Positions 1-6,334 of a stretch of DNA of 6,682 nt are shown here, one piece after another. This DNA comes from an uncultured Rhizobiaceae group bacterium (GTDB lineage: Bacteria > Pseudomonadota > Alphaproteobacteria > Rhizobiales > Rhizobiaceae), in the NCBI GenBank assembly GCA_938009335.1, contig CALLHT010000025.1, positions 1 through 6,682 of the forward strand, written 5' to 3'. The notes beneath the pieces are model-generated. The model worked only from the letters and a program-made list of their open reading frames with translations, did not search any database and was not told where the DNA came from. Each line of letters starts with the position of its first letter. Positions within the stretch are counted from its first letter, which is position 1. Position numbers and translations under genes: made by a program.

Positions 1-14
1 TATTGGTGTCTAAT

Positions 15-19
15 AGGAG
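15..19 (+). promoter_or_regulatory. Ribosome binding site of the phoH-like gene
   Basis: AGGAG lies six bases before a TTG codon at 26. The spacing and near-perfect Shine-Dalgarno match decide the start of the downstream gene, since no ATG in that frame lies nearby with a comparable site. Confidence 0.8.
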
Positions 20-25
20 CGCTTA

Positions 26-1054
26 TTGAGCAGCAAACCGACAAAATCTGGTGAAACAGAACATAGCGCTGAGCGCGACCAGATTGCACTAAACTTCAAA
101 GATAACGCACTTGCCTCCCAACTCTTTGGCCAATTTGATCAGCATCTAGCAATGCTTGAGCAACAATTGCACATTGAGGCGGCAGCGCGAGGCAATGAGG
201 TTGTGCTTGACGGCGAAAGCACAGCGATCCGTCAGGCAAAAGTTGCGCTTGAGCATCTCTATAGCCGTCTTGAAAAAGGCGAGGACATTGTTGCCGGAGA
301 CGTTGAAGGCGCGATCCGCATGGCTGCGGCTGATAATCAACTTATTCTTCCTGATATGGAAAAAAGCGGTATGCTTTCCATGGCTAAAATTGGTACCCGC
401 AAGAAAGTCATTCAAGCGCGCACACCCACGCAAGACGCTTACATTCGAGCGATGGACCGCTTTGAACTGGTGTTTGGCGTCGGCCCTGCGGGAACGGGTA
501 AAACCTATCTTGCGGTTGCTCATGCTGCAGCACTTCTGGAGCGTGGCGCGATTGACCGGATAATTTTGTCTCGCCCTGCAGTTGAGGCAGGCGAGCGTTT
601 GGGCTTTCTGCCCGGAGACATGAAGGAAAAGGTCGATCCGTATCTGCGGCCTTTATATGATGCACTCTATGACATGATCCCGGGCGACAAGGTGGAGCGG
701 GCAATACAGTCAGGCGTGATCGAGATCGCGCCACTTGCCTTTATGCGGGGTCGAACCCTTGCAAATTCTGCGGTCATTCTGGATGAAGCGCAGAACACGA
801 CCTCCATGCAGATGAAGATGTTCCTGACGCGCTTGGGAGAGAATTCGCGCATGATCGTAACCGGTGATCCAAGCCAGATTGATTTGCCGGGTGGCGTAAA
901 GTCTGGTCTCGTTGAAGCGCTGGACGTTTTGAAGAATGTGAAATCTGTATCCAAAATACGCTTTACCGGAGAAGATGTGGTGCGGCACAAACTGGTTGCT
1001 GAAATCGTCAAGGCCTATGACAAGGCGCATAAACCTCAGAGCAAACCTGAATGA
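26..1054 (+). CDS. ybeZ: PhoH-like P-loop ATPase (YbeZ)
   Basis: This is a 342-residue PhoH-family ATPase of the YbeZ type, the usual length for the family. Residues about 20-90 match the N-terminal KH-like part. The nucleotide-binding domain follows, with Walker A GPAGTGKT at 153-160, the family motif RPAVEAGERLGFLPGD at 183-198, Walker B VILDEAQN at 250-257 and a sensor-like TGDPSQ at 279-284. In bacteria YbeZ binds the endoribonuclease YbeY and is thought to supply ATPase or helicase activity in rRNA processing in the cytoplasm; that role is known for the family and inferred here. Translation starts at TTG behind AGGAG. The stop overlaps the ybeY start as ATGA, which implies coupled translation. 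Only 25 bases precede the gene, so its promoter, or an upstream operon partner such as miaB, would lie outside the window. Confidence 0.95.
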   Translation: MSSKPTKSGETEHSAERDQIALNFKDNALASQLFGQFDQHLAMLEQQLHIEAAARGNEVVLDGESTAIRQAKVALEHLYSRLEKGEDIVAGDVEGAIRMAAADNQLILPDMEKSGMLSMAKIGTRKKVIQARTPTQDAYIRAMDRFELVFGVGPAGTGKTYLAVAHAAALLERGAIDRIILSRPAVEAGERLGFLPGDMKEKVDPYLRPLYDALYDMIPGDKVERAIQSGVIEIAPLAFMRGRTLANSAVILDEAQNTTSMQMKMFLTRLGENSRMIVTGDPSQIDLPGGVKSGLVEALDVLKNVKSVSKIRFTGEDVVRHKLVAEIVKAYDKAHKPQSKPE

Positions 1055-1518
1055 GCATTCCGCGCATCGATGTGAATTTTTCCGATGATGCACCAAAGGC
1101 GGAGATGGATGTGGAAGTGATTGCTCAAACAGCAATCGAGGCTGCCTGTAATAGCCTTGAGATTGACCTGCACCAAGATGCTGAGTTGAGCATTCTCATT
1201 TGCGGAGATGCAACAATCCGGCAATTGAATGATCAGTGGCGGGAGAAAGACAAGCCAACCAACGTCCTCTCATTTCCAAATGAACCGGATGGTGTTTTGC
1301 TTGGCGATATCATTGTCTCGCTTGAGACGACGGCCCGCGAAGCAGCCCTTGAAAACAAGTCCTTAAAAGACCATTTCAGTCATCTGATGATTCATGGATT
1401 CTTACATATTTTCGGATATGATCATGAAAACGACACAGAGGCCGAAGAGATGGAAAGCCTCGAAACGGAGATTTTGAAAGGATTAGGCATTGCCGATCCT
1501 TATCTTGAAACACAATGA
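1051..1518 (+). CDS. ybeY: Endoribonuclease YbeY (rRNA maturation factor)
   Basis: A 155-residue UPF0054 protein of normal length. The signature metal site HGFLHIFGYDH is complete at 115-125, giving the three zinc ligands H115, H119 and H125. The conserved segment with TNVLSFP at 70-76 and GDIIVS at 85-90 is also present. YbeY is a single-strand-specific endoribonuclease needed for 16S rRNA 3'-end maturation and for removal of defective 70S ribosomes. The start ATG at 1051 overlaps the phoH-like stop (ATGA), and no strong Shine-Dalgarno is visible before it, so initiation probably depends on ribosomes finishing the upstream gene. Its own stop overlaps the corC start in the same way. No truncation or missing catalytic residue is seen. 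Confidence 0.96.
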   Translation: MSIPRIDVNFSDDAPKAEMDVEVIAQTAIEAACNSLEIDLHQDAELSILICGDATIRQLNDQWREKDKPTNVLSFPNEPDGVLLGDIIVSLETTAREAALENKSLKDHFSHLMIHGFLHIFGYDHENDTEAEEMESLETEILKGLGIADPYLETQ

Positions 1519-2591
1519 ATAAAAGCGCTGAACAGCAATCGGTTCCTGATCCAGAACCACCGTCGACCGGCACGGTTTCCCCGGAAGAGACACCACCTCT
1601 CGAGGCAAACCGGTCACTCGTTCCCTTAGACAAGCTAGACGTTAGAAGCGAAGGCAATTCTGTTTTCTCTTGGCTCCTTCGCTTGTTTGGCCGCAGGAAA
1701 AACGGCTCTACCATTCGTGAGGACCTAGCCGATGCGTTGTCGGATGATGCTGGGCTTGCGCAAGGGTTCTCACCTGAAGAACGTGCAATGCTTACTTCTA
1801 TCCTGCACCTTCAGGACAAGCGCGTTGAAGATATTATGGTGCCGCGCGCTGACATTATCGCGGTCAGTGAAGACATTTCTTTTGCCGAACTTCTGAAAGT
1901 GTTCGAGGTTTCGGGCCATTCACGAATGCCCGTTTATGATGACACCCTCGATGATCCCAAAGGCATGGTTCACATTCGTGATGTGTTGAATACGATCCTG
2001 AAAGTGTCGAAGCTCAGCCGCGCAGAGATCGCTAAACGCCGCAAGAAATTACCTGAAAATCTTGATCTAAAAAAAGTCGATCTCTCCAAACCCATCAGCA
2101 GCATGAAGCTTCTGCGTGAAGTGATGTTTGTTCCCCCGTCCATGGGCGCGAGAGAGCTGATGGCGCGTATGCAGGCAGAGCGTATGCAAATCGCACTGGT
2201 GATTGACGAATACGGCGGGACCGATGGCCTCGTAACGCTGGAAGACATCGTAGAAGAAATCGTTGGCGATATTGAAGACGAACACGATGATGAAGATGTA
2301 CTGATTCAGGATCGCGGCGACGGCACTTATATCTGTGATGCTAAGGCAGAGTTGGATGATATGCGAGAAATCCTCGGTGAAGAGTTCGCCTTTGGTGAAC
2401 ACGAAGAAGACGTCGATACAATTGGCGGCTTGATTTTCGATATCCTAGGCCGTGTCCCAGTGCGCGGTGAAGTGATCAACAATAACGGGTTTGAATTCCG
2501 GGTGATTGATGCTGACCCGCGTCGCATCAAGCGCGTTGAATTGTTACGTTTCCAGCGCCGCCGTGCGAAACGGACTCAGGATGCGTCTTGA
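1515..2591 (+). CDS. corC: CorC/TlyC-type CBS-domain protein (hemolysin-like)
   Basis: A 358-residue protein with a proline- and glutamate-rich N-terminal extension (about 1-48) and a short amphipathic stretch with basic residues (about 49-63). A CBS pair follows: CBS1 about 103-160, beginning near EDIMVPRADI, and CBS2 about 200-256, containing DEYGGTDGLVTLEDI. The last domain is a CorC_HlyC (transporter-associated) domain, about 268-346. There is no DUF21 membrane domain, so this is the soluble short form, often annotated TlyC or hemolysin in alphaproteobacteria. CorC has been linked to Mg/Co resistance and efflux in enterobacteria; haemolysis is a historical label, and the true role here is inferred only from the family. 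It is the last gene of the operon, starting in an ATGA overlap with ybeY. Its last 16 bases overlap the convergent DUF697 gene. Confidence 0.92.
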   Translation: MNKSAEQQSVPDPEPPSTGTVSPEETPPLEANRSLVPLDKLDVRSEGNSVFSWLLRLFGRRKNGSTIREDLADALSDDAGLAQGFSPEERAMLTSILHLQDKRVEDIMVPRADIIAVSEDISFAELLKVFEVSGHSRMPVYDDTLDDPKGMVHIRDVLNTILKVSKLSRAEIAKRRKKLPENLDLKKVDLSKPISSMKLLREVMFVPPSMGARELMARMQAERMQIALVIDEYGGTDGLVTLEDIVEEIVGDIEDEHDDEDVLIQDRGDGTYICDAKAELDDMREILGEEFAFGEHEEDVDTIGGLIFDILGRVPVRGEVINNNGFEFRVIDADPRRIKRVELLRFQRRRAKRTQDAS

Positions 2592-2598
2592 TCTTTTG
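2576..2598 (+). terminator. Possible weak terminator after corC
   Basis: On the + strand TCAGGA (2576-2581), a TGCG loop and TCTTGA (2586-2591) can form a six-base-pair stem with one G-U pair. TCTTTTG follows. The stem covers the corC stop codon and is short, so termination is a guess. Read from the minus strand the G-U pair becomes an A-C mismatch and no T-tract follows, so it would act only on the corC operon. Confidence 0.25.
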
Positions 2599-3691
2599 TA
2601 GTCGTCAATGATCCGGCAATTGTTGCGATAAACTCTTTCAACCCGGGTTTCTCCAAAGCGTTAAATGGCATCGGTCTGCACAGATCAAGGGCCGCGAGCC
2701 CGATGCGTGAGGTGAGAATGCCATTAACGGTACCTTCTCCAAGTTTTGCGGATAGTCTTCCAGCCAACCCTTTGCCAATAAACTGTTGGATCAATGTGTC
2801 CGAGAGGGCCAATCCGCCGGTAACGGCCAGATGTGAGCCAACCATAGTTGCAAGCCTGAGTGTGCCAATGGACCCCGGACGATTGCCATAAAGGGCGGTT
2901 AGCTGGCGCAGCATTCTTAGAATCTGGTAGCCCGTGAATATCACGTCCAGCGCTGCAGCAGGATTAATGGCAGTCACAACTGAAACCCGCTTGGCAGCGG
3001 ATGCGATGATTTGTTTGGCTTCATCGTCCAGTGGTTTCATTAGAGTTTGTTCTGCCAGCACGAGGCGATCGCGATCATCCATTACGTCCGAAGCATGACT
3101 TGCAAGACGGGAAATGTGCCATTCCATCTCCTTGCGGTTTTCATAAAGCCCTACGATCTGGTTCAGAACTCTCTGGCTGGACCTCGCGTCATCTTCCATC
3201 ACCCGCATCACGTCTTCGCGTATCTTTGCCAGTTTGCGCAAACGCCAAAGTGCAACCAGTTCTCGCAAGAGAATAATCACAAGCGAAACAATGGCGACGG
3301 CAAGAAGCGCACTGGCTGCCCAGCCCAACCATTCATTGCGCGCAAAAAGGCCTTCGATCACCTGCGCGAACCAAAGGCCGATGCCAAGAGAAAACAGCGT
3401 CGTTATGCAGGCGATAAAAACCACGCCCCATTTGCTACGCTTCACGGTTCTTGGAATATGGTTTGGAATGTCGCCGACATAGGCGTCTGATTCAGGATCA
3501 AACACATCAACTGATTCAGACGGGTCGGGTGCTTCCATCACCTGAGGCTTGCGTGAAGGTTTCGCTGTCACCGGCTTAGTTGTGGATTTCTTTGATTTTG
3601 AGGCAGCCTTTTTTTTGGGCGGCGACTGCTGTTCCTCAACGGTTTCATTATCGTCTTCGGATAACGAGATAACCACAGGTTTCCGGCTCAT
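2576..3691 (-). CDS. ycjF: DUF697 inner-membrane protein, YcjF/TIGR01620 family
   Basis: A 371-residue protein of the TIGR01620/YcjF family. Residues 1-85 look disordered: acidic around 11-20, then lysine-rich at 26-48. Two predicted membrane helices follow at about 88-110 and 122-143, with a basic flank after the second. A helical segment lies at about 155-215, and the DUF697 domain covers about 225-360 and includes NPAAALDVIFTGYQ at 243-256. The protein is expected in the inner membrane with most of its mass in the cytoplasm. Its molecular function is unknown; in E. coli ycjX-ycjF is transcribed with the phage-shock (Psp) response. The ATG at 3691 overlaps the ycjX stop as ATGA and has GGAG ten bases upstream, so the two are almost certainly co-translated. 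Codons for K26-K28 form a run of eight A's. The 3' end overlaps corC. Confidence 0.9.
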   Translation of the reverse strand: MSRKPVVISLSEDDNETVEEQQSPPKKKAASKSKKSTTKPVTAKPSRKPQVMEAPDPSESVDVFDPESDAYVGDIPNHIPRTVKRSKWGVVFIACITTLFSLGIGLWFAQVIEGLFARNEWLGWAASALLAVAIVSLVIILLRELVALWRLRKLAKIREDVMRVMEDDARSSQRVLNQIVGLYENRKEMEWHISRLASHASDVMDDRDRLVLAEQTLMKPLDDEAKQIIASAAKRVSVVTAINPAAALDVIFTGYQILRMLRQLTALYGNRPGSIGTLRLATMVGSHLAVTGGLALSDTLIQQFIGKGLAGRLSAKLGEGTVNGILTSRIGLAALDLCRPMPFNALEKPGLKEFIATIAGSLTTTKDQDAS

Positions 3692-5145
3692 GCGATACGA
3701 TCTCCGAGCAAAAAGTTTAACGCTTTATCGAGGCGGATATGCGGGAAACTGCCGCTATCAATTGCCGCTGGATCCTTTAACTCTGGTGGGCGAAAACGCA
3801 AGAACACGGTTTCTACCGGATCTCCTTCGGACCGCAGTGCATCGCGTGGGTTATCGGGTAAGTCACCCGGAAAGAGCGCGATTTCCTCTTTGCCGTTGTA
3901 GGTTTTCTTGCCGATTTTCTCACCCTCTTTTGGGATGCCGGCGATTGAGGGAAGCTCTTCACCGTTTTGCTTAAGAACATGCTCACGCGTTGCCCGTATT
4001 GAAGCAAGCGCAACAACCTCATGACGGGCTCCGGAATGTTCCGTGCGTTGCAGGGCGTCGCTCACCACTTGCTTCAGGATCGCTTCCAACCGGTCATGGC
4101 TTGTGTGGTGTAATTGGTCAGCCTTGGTTGCTGCAAACAGAATGCGGTCAATCTTCTTGCCGAGGATTGCATTGAGCCAAGATGTTTGGCCGGGGCGGAA
4201 GCTCGACAGAATATCAGACAGGGCATTGCGGATATCGTCTACTGCTTGCGGCCCTGCGTTCAACGCGGAAAGCAAATCGACCAGAACAATTTGCCGATCA
4301 AGCCGCGAAAAATGATCGAGGTAAAACGGTTTCACTACTTTTGAGACATAAGAATTATAGCGCCGTTCCATCATCTGAAAGAGACTGCCGGATGCGCCAC
4401 GTTCGCTGTCTTTGAGCTCTAAGGGAGAAAACGTAAGAAGAGGGGAGTTCTCAAGGTCGCCCGGCATTAAAAACCGCCCGGGCGGGAGCGTGGATTGGGC
4501 AAACGCGTCATCCCGACAAGCGCGCAAGTAGTTGGTAAAGAGTTCCGCTGCGCGTTGGGCAACGGGTTCGACAGCCGGTGACTGCGGATCAACCGACGCT
4601 AAATGGGTCAACCATTCGCCGGAAATTTTGTCCCTTGGTGCGGTGCGCGCTGCTGCAAGCGTTCGGCGGGACCATTCTGTGTAGTCCATGTCCAGAAGGG
4701 CCAAATCAAGCAGCCATTCACCAGGATAGTCAACGATGTCGATATTCAGCGTGCCAGAAGAAATCGTTCGAGAGATCAGGCCTTCCGGCTCGTATTCGAC
4801 GGTAAGACGGAGTTGAGAAATCTGGCTGGTGGATTCCGGCCAATGCCGTTCAGCGCCGGCTGTTAATGCGTCGAGATGGCGTTCATATGCAAATCGTGGA
4901 ATTTCATCGTCGGGTTGAGGTTGCAGGTAGACCCGCTTAACGCGACCAGATGCAAACGGCACAAACATCGGCAGTTTGCCGCCATGCAACAAATTGTGAA
5001 CAAAAGCAGTTATAAACACCGTCTTTCCGGCGCGGGATAAACCGGTGACGCCAAGCCGAATGGTGGGGTTCACCACGTCTTGCGCATAGTCAACCAGACC
5101 ACCCAAGGCGATCCGTGCTTCATCTGTAAGTGACGTAAATTTCAA
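3688..5145 (-). CDS. ycjX: YcjX-family P-loop protein (DUF463)
   Basis: A 485-residue DUF463 protein, near the usual family length. The GTPase-like motifs are visible: Walker A/G1 GLSRAGKT at 35-42, a G3-like DYPGEW at 139-144 inside a hydrophobic strand, and a G4-like TKAD at 340-343. Known members of the family bind and hydrolyse nucleotide, but their cellular target is not established; in E. coli the gene is a Psp-response member. The start is TTG at 5145, chosen because a strong GGGAGGG lies seven bases upstream. The TGA stop overlaps the DUF697 start. A 58-bp gap separates it from the upstream oxygenase gene on the same strand, so read-through transcription is plausible. I see no sigma-54 (-24/-12) site before it, unlike the E. 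coli arrangement. Confidence 0.93.
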   Translation of the reverse strand: MKFTSLTDEARIALGGLVDYAQDVVNPTIRLGVTGLSRAGKTVFITAFVHNLLHGGKLPMFVPFASGRVKRVYLQPQPDDEIPRFAYERHLDALTAGAERHWPESTSQISQLRLTVEYEPEGLISRTISSGTLNIDIVDYPGEWLLDLALLDMDYTEWSRRTLAAARTAPRDKISGEWLTHLASVDPQSPAVEPVAQRAAELFTNYLRACRDDAFAQSTLPPGRFLMPGDLENSPLLTFSPLELKDSERGASGSLFQMMERRYNSYVSKVVKPFYLDHFSRLDRQIVLVDLLSALNAGPQAVDDIRNALSDILSSFRPGQTSWLNAILGKKIDRILFAATKADQLHHTSHDRLEAILKQVVSDALQRTEHSGARHEVVALASIRATREHVLKQNGEELPSIAGIPKEGEKIGKKTYNGKEEIALFPGDLPDNPRDALRSEGDPVETVFLRFRPPELKDPAAIDSGSFPHIRLDKALNFLLGDRIA

Positions 5146-5151
5146 GGCTTA

Positions 5152-5158
5152 CCCTCCC
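5152..5158 (-). promoter_or_regulatory. Ribosome binding site of ycjX
   Basis: On the minus strand GGGAGGG sits six to seven bases before a TTG codon at 5145. It supports TTG as the true start of the DUF463 gene. Confidence 0.75.
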
Positions 5159-5165
5159 GCAACGT

Positions 5166-5194
5166 AACCTATGCATTGCGAGGGGTGAGTTCAA
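5166..5194 (-). promoter_or_regulatory. Candidate promoter for ycjX
   Basis: On the minus strand TTGAAC (5194-5189), a 17-base spacer and TAGGTT (5171-5166) form a modest sigma-70-like pair, with four and three consensus matches. Transcription would begin within or just before the ribosome binding site, giving an almost absent leader, so the call is weak. It is the only candidate I see in this 58-bp gap. Confidence 0.2.
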
Positions 5195-5203
5195 TATGTT
5201 TGC

Positions 5204-6142
5204 TTATGCAGCTTTCGCAAAAGCAGGAACATCTGAAATGCCGATGTCTGACTTCGGATCAACTTTGAAATCAATCATTCGAACAAACTGGTCGGATTTA
5301 CTCAAATTCAACTTCCGCCATGCAAGCGCCAAGGCCGCCTTTGGATATACAGCCAAACTGTTGATATCCTGCGAAAGGTTATTAACACCGAATTTCCTGC
5401 GCATGATTCCGTTGGCGTAGTTCACCGCATAGCTTTTGCGGATGTCATTCGTCCAATGCTCTGTAGTGACAGAAATGTTCAGGCAATCCTTGTTCTCTAC
5501 ACGATGCGGGCAATTCAGCGGCCAGTGCACCATCTCACCTGCTTTGAGGTCATAGACTGTTGCATCATCGTCAAAGGCGCGGTCGTAAGGAATTTCCTCT
5601 TCGGTCTCGCCGAGAATGATGCTCTCAAGGTTCTTTGGTTTCAGATACGGCTGTTTGTTTGGATAGACATAAACACGCTTCTCGCCCTCAATTTGCCAAA
5701 GCGATTGGCCCGGGACATCCGCATGATAGAAGACCTGAACAAGCGGTGATGAAATCAAGACGCCGAACTTACGACGGAATGTTTCAAACTCGGGTACGTA
5801 GGACTGAAATTCTTCGAAGATTTCGTTGAGCACTTTCTCATATTCGCGATCAACACTCTCCAGCCGGCGCAAGTTCAACCACATGCGTCCGCGCTCGATC
5901 GCGTCAATAACATCAGCTCCCTTGTGTCCGGAGATCGTACCTTCACGCCAAACCGGGTTCTCAGGATCAAAGCCCATCGTGCTTAGATTGTATAACTCGT
6001 CCGGATACCGGTCGATTAGCTTTGCCAGCGCTTCTTTTGTAAAGAGGCCCGTTTCGCTCAAACGGTGATGTAACAGAAGTTGGTTTGCGCCAAACGTTGC
6101 GGCGTATTCCGGTTTCCAATCTGCAATTATCTTTTGAGTCAT
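5204..6142 (-). CDS. Cupin/JmjC-like putative Fe(II)/2-oxoglutarate oxygenase
   Basis: A 312-residue protein resembling the cupin-like (cupin_8/JmjC) family. Residues 1-130 are mainly helical, with no catalytic motif seen. The oxygenase core begins near 133. FYHADVPG at 138-145 provides HxD (H140, D142), and GEKRVYVYP at 153-161 places K155 fifteen residues after the first His, the spacing of the 2-oxoglutarate-binding Lys in FIH-like enzymes. NCPHRVEN at 210-217 supplies the distal His, H213. A helical tail follows. I infer an iron- and 2-oxoglutarate-dependent hydroxylase or demethylase; the substrate is unknown. The ATG at 6142 is chosen because GGGGAG precedes it by seven bases; a GTG 22 codons upstream has no ribosome site. 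It follows an acyltransferase gene after a 192-bp gap and precedes ycjX by 58 bp. Confidence 0.82.
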   Translation of the reverse strand: MTQKIIADWKPEYAATFGANQLLLHHRLSETGLFTKEALAKLIDRYPDELYNLSTMGFDPENPVWREGTISGHKGADVIDAIERGRMWLNLRRLESVDREYEKVLNEIFEEFQSYVPEFETFRRKFGVLISSPLVQVFYHADVPGQSLWQIEGEKRVYVYPNKQPYLKPKNLESIILGETEEEIPYDRAFDDDATVYDLKAGEMVHWPLNCPHRVENKDCLNISVTTEHWTNDIRKSYAVNYANGIMRRKFGVNNLSQDINSLAVYPKAALALAWRKLNLSKSDQFVRMIDFKVDPKSDIGISDVPAFAKAA

Positions 6143-6149
6143 AATATCA

Positions 6150-6155
6150 CTCCCC
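6150..6155 (-). promoter_or_regulatory. Ribosome binding site of the oxygenase gene
   Basis: GGGGAG on the minus strand ends seven bases before the ATG at 6142. It favours that ATG over the in-frame GTG at 6208, which would add 22 residues and lacks any purine-rich site. Confidence 0.7.
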
Positions 6156-6232
6156 GGGTCTAAAACGTCCGTGTAAAGGTTGACGGTATCAAAAACTCGT
6201 AAAATCACGGTAATCGGATAGAGTAAGCATCC

Positions 6233-6253
6233 AGTTTAGAGAAACGCTAAACT
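6233..6253. repeat. Inverted repeat, possible operator
   Basis: AGTTTAG (6233-6239) and CTAAACT (6247-6253) are perfect seven-base arms separated by seven bases. The repeat lies about 90 bases before the oxygenase start, in the 192-bp gap 6143-6334. The AT-rich arms and spacing of about 1.4 helical turns fit a dimeric regulator site, but could be chance. Apart from this repeat and the ribosome site, I see no convincing promoter, small gene or terminator in the gap. Confidence 0.35.
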
Positions 6254-6334
6254 TTTACAGATTGAAGGCGAAGCCGGTTTTTGGTTAGTCAGCACTCATT
6301 CTTCTGAATGCTTCCAACTTTTTTTAAATTTGGA

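Noticed and set aside
1..25. Possible end of an upstream gene (stop codons TAA at 11-13 or TGA at 27-29 in different frames)
   Set aside because: Eight or nine codons at most are visible, the frame cannot be chosen, and no C-terminus is recognisable. An upstream miaB is expected in this order but cannot be shown.
710..1135. 141-codon open frame on the minus strand opposite the phoH-like gene and ybeY start
   Set aside because: It is antisense to well-supported genes, spans their junction, and its translation shows no domain or motif.
3047..3490. 147-codon open frame on the plus strand opposite the DUF697 gene
   Set aside because: It lies wholly antisense to a recognisable membrane protein gene, has no ribosome site, and its product looks like compositional noise.
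3549..3974. 141-codon plus-strand frame across the ycjX/ycjF junction
   Set aside because: It overlaps two conserved genes on the other strand and has no family resemblance.
6143..6208. 22-codon N-terminal extension of the oxygenase from a GTG at 6208
   Set aside because: No ribosome site precedes the GTG, while the internal ATG at 6142 has a strong one; the extension would also cover the likely leader.
6297..6325. Hairpin CATTC-TTCT-GAATG followed by seven T's on the plus strand
   Set aside because: It resembles a terminator only in the plus direction, where no gene leads into it; the stem is five pairs and the T-run starts nine bases after it. On the minus strand no T-tract follows the stem.
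6143..6334. Sigma-70 promoter for the oxygenase gene
   Set aside because: Several TTGATA- or TTACCG-like hexamers occur on the minus strand, but none has a good -10 element at 16-18 bases, so no site could be chosen.
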